Assembly (NCBI RefSeq): GCF_026015985.1
Contig: NZ_CP110389.1
Location: 682,001 to 746,000, forward strand
Source: Rhodopseudomonas sp. P2A-2r
GTDB lineage: Bacteria; Pseudomonadota; Alphaproteobacteria; Rhizobiales; Xanthobacteraceae
DNA: 64,000 nt
Direction of reading: 5' to 3'
This document shows positions 1-8,275 of the stretch, piece after piece. The position numbers and the translations under genes were made by a program. Position 1 is the first letter of the stretch, and every line of letters starts with the position of its first letter. The notes below the pieces were generated by a model, which was not told where the DNA came from, made no database searches, and saw only the letters and a program-made list of their open reading frames with translations.

Positions 1-908
1 TCAAAAAAACGGCTACGGTCGTCCTGAGGACTGAAAAGCGGAGAATCCTGTGCAGATGCAGGTCGTCGGATGCAGGCGGTCAAACCGATGCACAGCTTGC
101 GAAGAGAGTCGTTCTCCTTCGCTTCTGATCCAGAAGTCTTCTGACTTAGCCTTTCTTCCAATTCGTTGATCCGGGCTTCCGCATTTGACAGTTGCAGCTC
201 AAGATATTCCCGACTTGATCGGGGCCTGCAATCAAGCATCATTTGGTGGATTTTGAAGCGCTCACCGTCAATCGCCCAATCCATCAATTCCTGCGGTGTC
301 GCAACTAAAGGAAGATGTTGGGGATGGCCGAGCGGCAAAGAATTTGCCATCTCCATGACTCGTAACCGCCGGGCCTGCTCTCGTGCAACAGGCCCCTTGG
401 AGATCCTCGGATGTTCGGCTGGCGTTCGCCCCATCGAGTAGGCGGCAAACTCCTTGAAGTTCCAAACCGGTTTCTTCAAGCGCGATACTAAGATCTCTAA
501 ATCAATTTTTGGAAGGGCGCGGTTGTCGGCCTCCCACATTAGAGCGAGGCGGTCGTAATCAGAATAAAATAACTCCAAATCATCCAGCAGATTTATCAGA
601 TCTTCGGGCACGTCGTCGTCTGCGATATTATAAACCTTGCGTTCCCTCGGGTCTCCAAAGTGCTCTTGAACGACTGTCAGCTGCCTATCAATTGCTGAAA
701 CCAAGAGGTCCTCGTCCAACATTTCGTCAGGCAGGGTGTGATCTGGTAAGATTTCGCTGATGAGGCGACTGCCGTTCACGACCTCAGCTATTTTCGTAGC
801 TGAAGAATGTGGCTCTCGAATTGCAAATAACTTTGCCAGCGGCGTCAGGTTTGGGATGTGGTTTCGTTTTAGTGTTGCCAGAATCTGAATTTCTTCATGC
901 GATAACAT
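1..908 (-). CDS. Unrecognised protein behind the integrase, 3' end outside window
   Basis: An open frame of 302 codons without a stop runs from ATG at 908 to the window edge, so the C terminus is missing. The ATG follows the TAA of the integrase directly (909-911), so the two genes are probably co-transcribed and translationally coupled. The N terminus reads MLSHEEIQILATLKR. The protein is rich in Asp/Glu and Leu, has no obvious signal peptide or membrane segment, and shows a short Glu/Leu-rich stretch likely to be coiled coil (LSNAEARINELEERL) about residues 247-261. I do not recognise the family. Its position suggests a passenger or accessory gene of the integrase-carrying element, which is inference. 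Confidence 0.6.
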   Translation of the reverse strand, partial: MLSHEEIQILATLKRNHIPNLTPLAKLFAIREPHSSATKIAEVVNGSRLISEILPDHTLPDEMLDEDLLVSAIDRQLTVVQEHFGDPRERKVYNIADDDVPEDLINLLDDLELFYSDYDRLALMWEADNRALPKIDLEILVSRLKKPVWNFKEFAAYSMGRTPAEHPRISKGPVAREQARRLRVMEMANSLPLGHPQHLPLVATPQELMDWAIDGERFKIHQMMLDCRPRSSREYLELQLSNAEARINELEERLSQKTSGSEAKENDSLRKLCIGLTACIRRPASAQDSPLFSPQDDRSRFF

Positions 909-2147
909 TTAGAGCAGCTTTCCTGTTTCTAAAAAATTGGCCCAGTCTGCCATCAATGCACGCCGCCGCTCGAACATGTCCCCGCGACGATACGCAGCTT
1001 CCGTCTTGTTCTTGATCGTATGCGCCAGTGCCATTTCGCACACGTCGGCTGGATGTGCCGTTGTTTCACCGGCCCAATCGCGAAACGATGAACGGAAGCC
1101 GTGAGTGGTGTAAGGAAGCTTGGCGCGCTTTAAGACTTCGAGCAATGTCATGTTTGACGGCGGGCGCTCAACATTGCGGCCAACAAAAATAAAATTGCTT
1201 GTCGGACTCATCAATCGAGCCTGATCGAGCAATGCAATCGCACGCGCAACGAGCGGCACCCTGTGTTCCCGCTCCGCTTTCATGCGCTCAGACGGAATCG
1301 TCCACGTTGAACCCTCAATGTCGATCTCTGACCACAGCGCTCCGAGCACCTCATTCGTCCGGGCGGCCGTAAGGATCAGAAATTCAAGAGGAATATGGGA
1401 CGCCGCATTGCCGTTCGACTCCCGAAGAGCCTTGACGAATGCGGGCACATCCTTGAACGGCATCGCGGCATGGTGGCCCTTGCGGGCCTTTTGCTTTTGC
1501 AAGCCATGCTTGGCACCCTCCACGGGATTGTCACCGGTCCGATGACCGGCGGCTTTTGCCCAGTCGAACACGACCTCAATCCGCTGAGCAACTCGGCGAG
1601 CGGTCTCTTCTTTGGACGTCCATATCGGAAAAAGGACCTTCAACACGTCCGGGGTGCCGACTATGTTGATAGGCAAATCGCCTATGAACGGGAACGCATA
1701 CATCTTGAGGGTGGAGATCCACTGCGCTGCATGCTTCTGGTTTTTGTAACCGGCCTTGCGATCATTGTGCACGAGCTCAGCCGCTTCCTTGAAGGTGGGG
1801 ATAATCGCTCGTTTCTTCTTGTCGTCGAAAAGCGGGTCGCCACCCTGTCTAGCAATCTTGCGATAGGCGAGAGCTTTTTCGCGAGCTTCAGCCAAAGGCA
1901 CCAGCGCAGCGCTGCCTAACCCTATGTCGCACCGCTTCCGCTTGATGACGACGCGCAAAAGCCAGCGTTTTGCGCCAGTTGTATCGACGACGAGGTAGAG
2001 TCCGTTGCCATCAGTGTGGCGGCCCGGCTTCGCATTCTGGACCGCTTTAGCAGATAGAGCTTTTTCGGGATGGCGGCCGCTTTTCAGGCGTCGCTTAATC
2101 GGTTCAGCAGGCTCGTCCGTCATTTCAAATTCCAAATCACCCCACAT
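909..2147 (-). CDS. Tyrosine integrase, P4-type
   Basis: Site-specific tyrosine recombinase of 412 residues. The N-terminal part (about residues 28-115, DGNGLYLVVDTTGAKRW) matches the DUF4102 arm-binding domain of P4-type integrases, followed by a core-binding SAM-like domain. The C-terminal catalytic domain shows the expected residues: first Arg in LILTAARTNEVLGALW, His-x-x-Arg in THGFRSSFRDWAGE, a second His in ALAHTIKNKTEAAY, and the nucleophile Tyr in AAYRRGD. Length is normal for the family. An alternative start is the Met at residue 9. P4-type integrases usually insert into tRNA 3' ends, which fits the tRNA-like scars elsewhere in the window. The unknown gene at 1-908 follows directly. 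Confidence 0.93.
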   Translation of the reverse strand: MWGDLEFEMTDEPAEPIKRRLKSGRHPEKALSAKAVQNAKPGRHTDGNGLYLVVDTTGAKRWLLRVVIKRKRCDIGLGSAALVPLAEAREKALAYRKIARQGGDPLFDDKKKRAIIPTFKEAAELVHNDRKAGYKNQKHAAQWISTLKMYAFPFIGDLPINIVGTPDVLKVLFPIWTSKEETARRVAQRIEVVFDWAKAAGHRTGDNPVEGAKHGLQKQKARKGHHAAMPFKDVPAFVKALRESNGNAASHIPLEFLILTAARTNEVLGALWSEIDIEGSTWTIPSERMKAEREHRVPLVARAIALLDQARLMSPTSNFIFVGRNVERPPSNMTLLEVLKRAKLPYTTHGFRSSFRDWAGETTAHPADVCEMALAHTIKNKTEAAYRRGDMFERRRALMADWANFLETGKLL

Positions 2148-2379
2148 TTAATCGTGGATTTGACTGGATGTACATGGTCTTGGATGGATGTGCGAATGTG
2201 GTAAGTTATTGAAATTGCGGTCGATGATGCTGGACCTTGGACGTCGTAGGACGTAACCGAGGCGGTCACTCTCTCCGCCAGCTCCCGGATCAACCGCTCG
2301 TTTCTCAGGGGCTTCGCTCTAAAAAGCCCAACGAAAGCAGCCTTTTCTCCAAGGGGCACCATACTAGAGAGGCGCCAGT

Positions 2380-2530
2380 TACGGAGATTAAGGTCTGGAG
2401 ATACCGGTTTTCTCTAAAGCTTCGGACTACCGCGGTTCGGTACGGTTCGGAAGGGCCGCAATCCAAGGCGTTCCCAACTGCGAGCCGCGAAACAGTTCGA
2501 ATCTCTGTCGGACAAGCAAGAGGCACGGAG
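2380..2530 (+). repeat. Non-coding repeat, copy A (T-arm-like end)
   Basis: About 150 bp similar to 61090-61240, and its second half also to 61750-61845. Shared blocks in order are: GGAGAT..GGTCTGGAGA, a CTAAAGCTT block, CTACCGCGGTTCGGTACGG, then AGTTCGAATCTCTGTCGGACAAG. The end resembles a tRNA T-arm, but no CCA or cloverleaf follows. Part of the 2148-2725 stretch between integrase and IS110 gene, which otherwise shows no convincing gene. Confidence 0.6.
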
Positions 2531-2537
2531 CCGGCCA

Positions 2538-2573
2538 CATCACTCTCATGATCTCCATCACTCTCATGATCTG
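2538..2573. repeat. Two tandem 18-bp units before the IS110 element
   Basis: CATCACTCTCATGATCT occurs twice in direct tandem, at 2538 and 2556, differing only in the last base of the 18-bp unit. It lies between repeat A and the presumed left end of the IS110 element and could be a target-site or end-associated repeat. Confidence 0.6.
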
Positions 2574-2584
2574 GAGTCACAGTT

Positions 2585-3980
2585 TCGCTTCCGTCCCAGC
2601 AAGCAGTCTTAGAGGCCGTCCTATTATGGATGGCCCTAAAATTCTCGGAGGTGCGGTCAGCGCTCGTGGCACGAAAGATCCGTTAGCATCGAGCCCTCGC
2701 AATCAACCGATTCGGAGGAACCGTCATGAAGCAATACGTCGGTCTGGATGTCTCGCAAAGAGAAACCGCAGTGTGCGTGGTCAGCGAAACTGGCCAATTA
2801 ATCTTCGAGGGAAAGGCTAAGTCAGATCCCGGCGCTCTGACTGACCTGCTTCGTAAACATGCGCCACTGGCGGAGCGCATTGGTTTTGAGACCGGCGCGA
2901 TGTCAAGCTGGCTTTGGCACGAACTTCGTAGGGTCGATCTACCTGTCGTTTGCATCGATGCGCGGCATGCACACGCGGCACTGTCGGTACGTATGAACAA
3001 GAGTGATCAAAATGACGCTCGAGGTCTTGCCGAACTGGTACGGGTCGGTTGGTATCGAGAAGTGAAAATTAAGAGCGAGGAAAGTCAAAAGGTCCGCGCG
3101 ATACTCGTCGCGCGATCCCGTCTCGTATCCATGCGCCGGGACATTGAGAACCAAGTCCGCAGTCTGATCAAGGAATATGGATTGCTATTCCCTCGCGCCA
3201 TCGGCCAACAGTTCCGCAATCAGGTCAGCGAGCTACTCGGCAACGATCACCAGCTTCTCAGCGTGACCGCGCCGCTCCTGTCGATTCATGAGCATATCTG
3301 TCAGCAGCAGAGCAAGTTTGACGATGAGGTCCGCCGATTGGCGAAGTCAGACGAGACGACGCGGCGCCTGATGACAGTTCCAGGCGTCGGAGTGGTGACG
3401 GCCCTCACGTTCCGCCATACGATCGACGATCCGTCCCGCTTCCGATCGGCCTCTACGGTCGGCGCCTATCTCGGCCTTACGCCTCGGCGCAACCAATCTG
3501 GAGAAACCGATACGAGCGGCAAGATATCGCGATGGGGCGACCGTCTTCTCCGAACCTACCTGTTCGAGGCGGCGACTGTCCTGCTTTATCGGACCAAAAA
3601 ATGGTCCTCCCTCAAGGTCTGGGGAATGAAGCTCGCAAAGCGGATAGGTATGAAGAAGGCGAAGGTCGCTATTGCCAGAAAGATCGCCGTCATCCTTCAC
3701 TGCATTTGGGTGGATGGCACCTCATTCGACTGGGGCCATGCAACCCCGGCCTAAAGGCATCCTGAAGTTTCTGGCCTGGTCCGCCGGGCTGGCGATGTCC
3801 CGCTGGGACGGTGGTCGCGGTGACCTCGGTCAATCGGCTGGTGGCGGCTTGTCCGTACTCCGCTGTACACGTTGAGGCACCCGCCCCGGACATCATCATG
3901 AGGCGCCTGGCGACCTCGGAAAGGACCATGACCCTGGCGATGGCATCAAAGCTACCGCGCTAAGATTGTTCGGCAAACGA
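2585..3980 (+). mobile_element. IS110-family insertion sequence (ends approximate)
   Basis: The single transposase gene at 2726-3754 is flanked by about 140 bp of upstream and 200 bp of downstream sequence with no gene. IS110 elements lack long terminal inverted repeats and often make no target duplication, so the ends cannot be fixed by eye and the limits given are approximate. In characterised members a non-coding end encodes a structured guide (bridge) RNA; both flanks here are candidate locations. Confidence 0.6.
2726..3754 (+). CDS. IS110-family transposase (DEDD)
   Basis: Transposase of 342 residues, normal length for the family. The N-terminal RuvC-like DEDD domain shows the first Asp in [13 protein letters not shown], a Glu in [13 protein letters not shown], and two further acidic positions in [13 protein letters not shown]. 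The C-terminal Transposase_20 domain shows [13 protein letters not shown] followed by [16 protein letters not shown] and the downstream [12 protein letters not shown] region that supplies the catalytic Ser in this family. The ATG at 2726 is preceded by GGAGG. The gene appears intact, so the element may be active. Members catalyse recombination between element ends and target through this composite active site. Confidence 0.95.
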   Translation: MKQYVGLDVSQRETAVCVVSETGQLIFEGKAKSDPGALTDLLRKHAPLAERIGFETGAMSSWLWHELRRVDLPVVCIDARHAHAALSVRMNKSDQNDARGLAELVRVGWYREVKIKSEESQKVRAILVARSRLVSMRRDIENQVRSLIKEYGLLFPRAIGQQFRNQVSELLGNDHQLLSVTAPLLSIHEHICQQQSKFDDEVRRLAKSDETTRRLMTVPGVGVVTALTFRHTIDDPSRFRSASTVGAYLGLTPRRNQSGETDTSGKISRWGDRLLRTYLFEAATVLLYRTKKWSSLKVWGMKLAKRIGMKKAKVAIARKIAVILHCIWVDGTSFDWGHATPA

Positions 3981-4405
3981 AAATCCAACGCTGACCGGCT
4001 ATCGTATCGCCGGCCGCTCTCGCCCCATCTCCACAACCCCATCCAGTTTCGATGGGGCGACCGCTACCGCTTTGCTGAGCGCGGCCATACGGGTGCTTGA
4101 CAACAGCCCGCAATTAAAGGGCCGATTGACACTGCCGTTCGTCGCCCGGCCGCCGCTATCGTCGCGGGAGAAGATGGAATGTCGGTGGGATCCGATGCTG
4201 GCAACTGCATCTCTATTCTCGCGAGTTACGCCTGAAACGAGCGAGCGGGCGACTGCGGTTTCGTCCCCCAAATGGGGTATCTCGCGTTGAAATCGGGGAT
4301 TGATGCCGATAAGCTCTTGCAGGCGTCTGTTTCAAAAAGCTTTTTGCCGCGATCTTGCCTCGGCCAACTCGGATCAGGCGCGCAACAGAGATATCCGGGT
4401 TTGGA
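3755..4405. other. Gene-free stretch after the IS110 transposase
   Basis: About 650 bp with no convincing gene on either strand. The first 200 bp are probably the right end of the IS110 element. The rest holds one strong inverted repeat (4020-4060) and the upstream region of the BTAD regulator. Short frames on both strands here overlap each other and show no recognisable motifs. Confidence 0.45.
4020..4060. repeat. Perfect 10-bp inverted repeat
   Basis: TCGCCCCATC at 4020-4029 is matched by its reverse complement GATGGGGCGA at 4051-4060, with a 21-bp spacer. No T-run follows on either side, so it is not a standard intrinsic terminator. It could be an operator or a structured RNA leader. Confidence 0.6.
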
Positions 4406-6517
4406 ATGCCAGATCAGTTTTCTGATGCCGAAGGCGAACATCCCGATGCAGCCAACGCGCTGGAACTGAGAGTCCTCGGTGGCTTCGAGATCATTGATCT
4501 GGAGTCCGGTAACGGACTTTCGATCCCCTCGAAGAAGGCGCGCGCGCTCCTCGCCATCCTATCGACCGCGCCAAAACTGTCCGCCTCGCGGTCGCGTCTG
4601 GCGGCACTGCTGTGGAGCGACAGCGCCGAAGAACAGGCCCGGCAAAGCCTGCGGCAGTTGCTTAGCAATTTGCGCCGGGGCCCGCCGTCCACGGCGAACC
4701 TGGTGCTGTTCGACGAGTCGGCAGTTCGCCTCAACGAAGCCATCCTGCGGATCGACGTGCAAACGCTTCTCCGCCAGGCCGTGACGGCCGACATACCGGC
4801 GTTGCTGGAGGCGGCCGTGACCTACAGGGGACCGTTCGGCCAGAGCATGGAAGCCGGCGATTCGGAGTTCGACGGCTGGCTCAGGGCCGAACGAGAGACG
4901 ATCGACCAGCAGGCGGTGGCGCTGCTGGACCGGTTGGTCCGCGAACTGGCGCGCGAAGAGCGACATCCGGAAGCCCTCGCGCATGCCGCGACACTGCTGG
5001 CCATCAGTCCACTGCGCGAGGAAACCCACCGTCTGATCATTGCGCAGGAAGCGATTGTCTCCGGCCGGGCGTGCGCAATGCAGCGCTTCGAAGCCTTCCG
5101 CATCATGTTGCGCGACGAACTGGCGGTTCGTCCGGAGCCGGCCACCCTTCGCCTGATCGATCAGTTGCGGAATTTGTCGTCGCATCCGCCGCCATCGGCG
5201 ACCCCGGCAGATGCGGCGGCGCCGGCATCTTTGTCGCGTTCCCGTAACAGGTTTCGCGGTGGCGCCGCAATGCTGGCCGCCGGTTGCACGGCGGCGGCCA
5301 CCTTGGCGCTGATCATGTTTTATCTCACCCGGGCACAGGAATCTGTTGGCGACGCCAAGGAGCGCGTCCTGGTCGCACTGCTGCCCTTCGAGGGAGCCGT
5401 GGGCGACAATGCGCCGAAGGCTTTGAAGGAGACGCTCAGCCGCGAAGCGACGCTGGCCTTCTCGCGCAACAATCGTGTGACGCTGATCGATGTCTCCGAT
5501 GGGCGAACGGGCCGGGCGCGCTATCTCGTCAAAACCTATTTGACCTCGCAGGCAGCTAAAAGCCGTGCCGACGTCGATCTGGTCGCCTCCGACACGGGAA
5601 ATCTGGTCTGGTCGGCATCGTTTCCCGTGGATGACGGGCCGCCGACCAAGTTCGCGCGTGAACTGTATGGGTCTGTTTTCTCGGAGATTGTGCTGCGCCA
5701 GGCCCGGCTCGCAGCGGCCGGCGACCCCTCGTCGGTGGCGGGGATGCTTTGGCGTGCCCGCGCCGCCCAGTTGCAGACCCGACTGGGTTACGACGATCCG
5801 ACAGCGGTCGAGCTCTACAAGGCCGTTCTGGCCCTGGAACCCCACAATACGATCGCGCTGCTCGGCCTGTCCGATTGCCTGATCCTGCGCGTTGCGCGCA
5901 ATCAAAGTACCGACCGGCCCGCCGATATCGCCCAGGCCCGCGAACTGCTGATCCGGGTCAAGCCGATGGTGCCCAACTCCTCGGATATCGCCTTCAAGGA
6001 AGGCATGCTCAGCAAGTTGCAGGGACAGTTCGAGCAAGCCTCCATCAGCTTCGAGAACGCCATGCGGCTAGACCCTGCTCATTGGAACGCCGCTGCCCAA
6101 TATGCCCATGTGATGATTTTCCTTGGGCGTATCGAGGAGGGGTTTGCGCTGATGCAGCAAGCGGCCGGCAACCTGCTGCCCGACCTGGGCGCCGCCGAGA
6201 CCGCTTACATCGCTGGGGAGACGGCCTTGGCCGCGGGGCACAATGACGACGCGGTGCGCTACCTCGGCATGGCGGTTAGCGGCAACCCGACGGTGGGCCG
6301 GATCCACGCACTGCAGGCGGCTGCTCTGCAGCTTTCCGGCCGCAACGATCTGGCGCGGGACGCCGCCGAACAGGCACGCCTTCTCAGCCCGCAATACACC
6401 CCCGAGGTGATGGCGCAGCGTGGCGGCCGCAATGCCAACCTGCGCTATATCGAGGCACGCCAACGCATGGTCGAGGGTTTTCGCGCGGCCCGCATGGCCA
6501 GCGCCCCGACGCGCTAA
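4406..6517 (+). CDS. SARP/BTAD-type transcriptional regulator with membrane segment and TPRs
   Basis: Transcription regulator of about 703 residues from ATG 4406 (MPDQFSDAEGE); an upstream TTG at 4355 is less likely. The N terminus carries an OmpR-type winged-helix DNA-binding domain (LELRVLGGFEI, about residues 15-90) followed by a bacterial transcriptional activation domain to about residue 255. A hydrophobic helix at about 285-308 (MLAAGCTAAATLALIMFYL) looks like a membrane anchor, as in ToxR/CadC-type regulators. The C-terminal half is rich in TPR-like repeats. It would sense at the membrane or through protein partners and bind DNA on the cytoplasmic side. The LuxR-type gene follows after about 80 bp. 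The effector is unknown. Confidence 0.82.
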   Translation: MPDQFSDAEGEHPDAANALELRVLGGFEIIDLESGNGLSIPSKKARALLAILSTAPKLSASRSRLAALLWSDSAEEQARQSLRQLLSNLRRGPPSTANLVLFDESAVRLNEAILRIDVQTLLRQAVTADIPALLEAAVTYRGPFGQSMEAGDSEFDGWLRAERETIDQQAVALLDRLVRELAREERHPEALAHAATLLAISPLREETHRLIIAQEAIVSGRACAMQRFEAFRIMLRDELAVRPEPATLRLIDQLRNLSSHPPPSATPADAAAPASLSRSRNRFRGGAAMLAAGCTAAATLALIMFYLTRAQESVGDAKERVLVALLPFEGAVGDNAPKALKETLSREATLAFSRNNRVTLIDVSDGRTGRARYLVKTYLTSQAAKSRADVDLVASDTGNLVWSASFPVDDGPPTKFARELYGSVFSEIVLRQARLAAAGDPSSVAGMLWRARAAQLQTRLGYDDPTAVELYKAVLALEPHNTIALLGLSDCLILRVARNQSTDRPADIAQARELLIRVKPMVPNSSDIAFKEGMLSKLQGQFEQASISFENAMRLDPAHWNAAAQYAHVMIFLGRIEEGFALMQQAAGNLLPDLGAAETAYIAGETALAAGHNDDAVRYLGMAVSGNPTVGRIHALQAAALQLSGRNDLARDAAEQARLLSPQYTPEVMAQRGGRNANLRYIEARQRMVEGFRAARMASAPTR

Positions 6518-6597
6518 AAGGCGTCCATTTGCCGTCGAGAGGCGCGCTGACGGCCGTTTGACGTTTGCTTGACGCGGGCTTTCCTAGCCTTGCGGGC

Positions 6598-7695
6598 ATG
6601 ACCTTGCCCAAGATCTCCTTTGAACACGCCTCCCAGGCGCTGCTGGACGCCGCCGTCGATCCCGCCCGGTGGCCGACGGCCATGGACCTGCTCGCCCAAT
6701 ATTCCGGATCGTCCGGCACCGTGCTGCTGCCGGTGAAGGGCCGCGGACCGGGCTGCCCGCACTCGGCGTCGCTTGCCGAGGGCATGGAGGTATATTTCCG
6801 CGACGGCTGGGATCTGCGCGATGAACGCATCCGCGGCCTGCCTCTGGTTCGCTCGCGCGGCATTTTCGTCGACCAGGATTTTGCCAGCCCGCACGAGATG
6901 GCGACCTCCGACTACTACCGTGGCTTTCTCGCGAAATTCGACGCAAACTGGTCGGCCGTGGTCGGCTTCGCCGATCCCGACAATGAATGGTGCCTGGTGT
7001 TCGAGCGCGGCGACCGTCAGGGCTTCTTCGACGAACGGGAGCAGGCCGACCTCGTCCGGTTTTCCGGTCGCCTCAGCGAGGCCGCGGCGCTATCTCGCAG
7101 CCTTGCCGACGCGCATGCCGCCGGCGCGATGAACGCCTATCAATCGATCGGCTGCGCCAGTTTTCTCATCGACGGTCTCGGGCAGGTCTTTCGTTACAAT
7201 CAGGACGCCGAGCGGTTGCTCGGCAACGGGCTGGAACTTTCGCACGGCAGGCTTCGCGCCAGCCATCCGCCCAGCCACTCGGCACTGGGCGAACTGATGG
7301 CATCGCGGATCGGCTCCCGCTCCGGCGACCGGCACAGTGACCGGATCGCGGTGATCCATCGCGCGGCCAAGCGACCGCTGATCGTTCGGGCGATTGGCTT
7401 GAGCGGGCTGGCCGCCTCGGTGTTCTCGTCGGCTTCAGCCATCCTGCTTGTCTCCGATATGGAGGCACGTAGCCGACCGACGCCCCTCGAGGAACTGACA
7501 ACGGCATTTGCACTGACCACGACCGAAGCCAGGCTCGTCTCGATGCTTGAGCGCGAGCTTCCGCTCTCGAAAGTGGCGGCCCGGATGAACATAGCGTTCG
7601 AGACCGCCAGAACGCATCTCAAGCGGATATTGGCCAAGACCCAAACCACGCGCCAGCAGGACCTCTTGATGCTGCTGCACCGCCTGCGGCCTTGA
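6598..7695 (+). CDS. LuxR-type helix-turn-helix regulator
   Basis: Protein of 365 residues from ATG 6598 (MTLPKISFEHASQ). The C-terminal domain (about residues 300-364) is a LuxR-like HTH: ALTTTEARLVSMLERELPLSKVAARMNIAFETARTHL contains the usual start, turn and recognition helix. The N-terminal 290 residues do not show a clear acyl-homoserine-lactone, REC or PAS signature by eye; the family is common in rhizobia with an unassigned sensor region. It follows the BTAD regulator in the same direction, so the two may act in one circuit. The target genes and signal are not visible from sequence. Confidence 0.85.
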   Translation: MTLPKISFEHASQALLDAAVDPARWPTAMDLLAQYSGSSGTVLLPVKGRGPGCPHSASLAEGMEVYFRDGWDLRDERIRGLPLVRSRGIFVDQDFASPHEMATSDYYRGFLAKFDANWSAVVGFADPDNEWCLVFERGDRQGFFDEREQADLVRFSGRLSEAAALSRSLADAHAAGAMNAYQSIGCASFLIDGLGQVFRYNQDAERLLGNGLELSHGRLRASHPPSHSALGELMASRIGSRSGDRHSDRIAVIHRAAKRPLIVRAIGLSGLAASVFSSASAILLVSDMEARSRPTPLEELTTAFALTTTEARLVSMLERELPLSKVAARMNIAFETARTHLKRILAKTQTTRQQDLLMLLHRLRP

Positions 7696-7814
7696 TCACG
7701 TGCTCAGAGCTACTCCGATCTGAGCGGGTTGTCCGCGCATCGCTGCGAAGCCGGGATAGGGTGAGCAAAGCTAGCCGCCGGCGCGTCCGGTGGTCCCCGT
7801 GAGCGCTATTTCAC

Positions 7815-7873
7815 CGACATGCGCGCCAATCTAAGCGGAGAAGGTTCGACCCCAGGTGCTCTCGCTCCGCCAC
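7815..7873 (+). repeat. tRNA-Ser-like 3'-end scar, copy 1
   Basis: The block CGACATGCGC, then GGAGAAGGTTCGACCCCAG, then CTCGCTCCGCCAC is repeated with few changes at 60934-60996. The end CTCCGCCA resembles the acceptor and CCA end of a serine tRNA, but the T-loop is expanded and no 5' half exists. It lies in the gene-free 7696-8275 stretch. Confidence 0.55.
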
Positions 7874-7975
7874 TTATTCCGTCTATGATATTGATAATAT
7901 TTAAAAAATGATCGTCTGATGTAGATCGGTCCCCAAACTGATCCCCAGCGGGCGCGCTTTGTTTTATCGAGGAGA

Positions 7976-8030
7976 CGCTCTCAGGCTCATAACCTGAAGG
8001 TCATAGGTTCAAATCCTATCCCCGCAACCA
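7976..8030 (+). tRNA. tRNA (CAU anticodon) 3' fragment, 5' half missing
   Basis: The anticodon arm is complete (TCAGG, loop CTCATAA, CCTGA), followed by a variable loop, a perfectly paired T-arm (ATAGG-TTCAAAT-CCTAT), the 3' acceptor strand CCCCGCA, discriminator A and an encoded CCA. The matching 5' acceptor TGCGGGG and a D-arm are absent upstream, so this is not a functional tRNA gene. Such 3' fragments are left when an element integrates into a tRNA gene. The last bases, CCCCGCAACCAAAC, recur at 10331-10344. Confidence 0.75.
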
Positions 8031-8275
8031 AACGAAAAATTATCCCGATGTTTCAATAGGATAACAGCTTCATTCCGACGGGGCCATGCCGGAACTTTCT
8101 TTGAAATATTATCAGCACAATGTTCCTCATGCCCTTCGTTAATCTTTATCCCGTACCCCAGACATGATTGCGATGCGGATTCGATAGAACGCTGCCTACA
8201 TTTTCTCTATTTCCAGAGCAGCCGATCTTGCTGACGTCTTCGCCCCGTTATCTTTAGGACTCGGGACATATTTCA

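Noticed and set aside
2120..2362. Minus-strand frame beginning MVPLGEKAAFVGLFRAKPLRNER upstream of the integrase
   Set aside because: It overlaps the integrase start and part of its sequence lies over the non-coding stretch. The first 40 residues look faintly protein-like, but there is no family match or start signal.
3999..4290. Opposed short frames on both strands (3999-4271 minus, 4072-4290 plus)
   Set aside because: They overlap each other and have no motif or start signal. The region contains the inverted repeat, so it is treated as non-coding.
7976..8030. A complete functional tRNA-Met
   Set aside because: The 3' half folds perfectly, but no 5' acceptor or D-arm is present in the preceding 60 bases.
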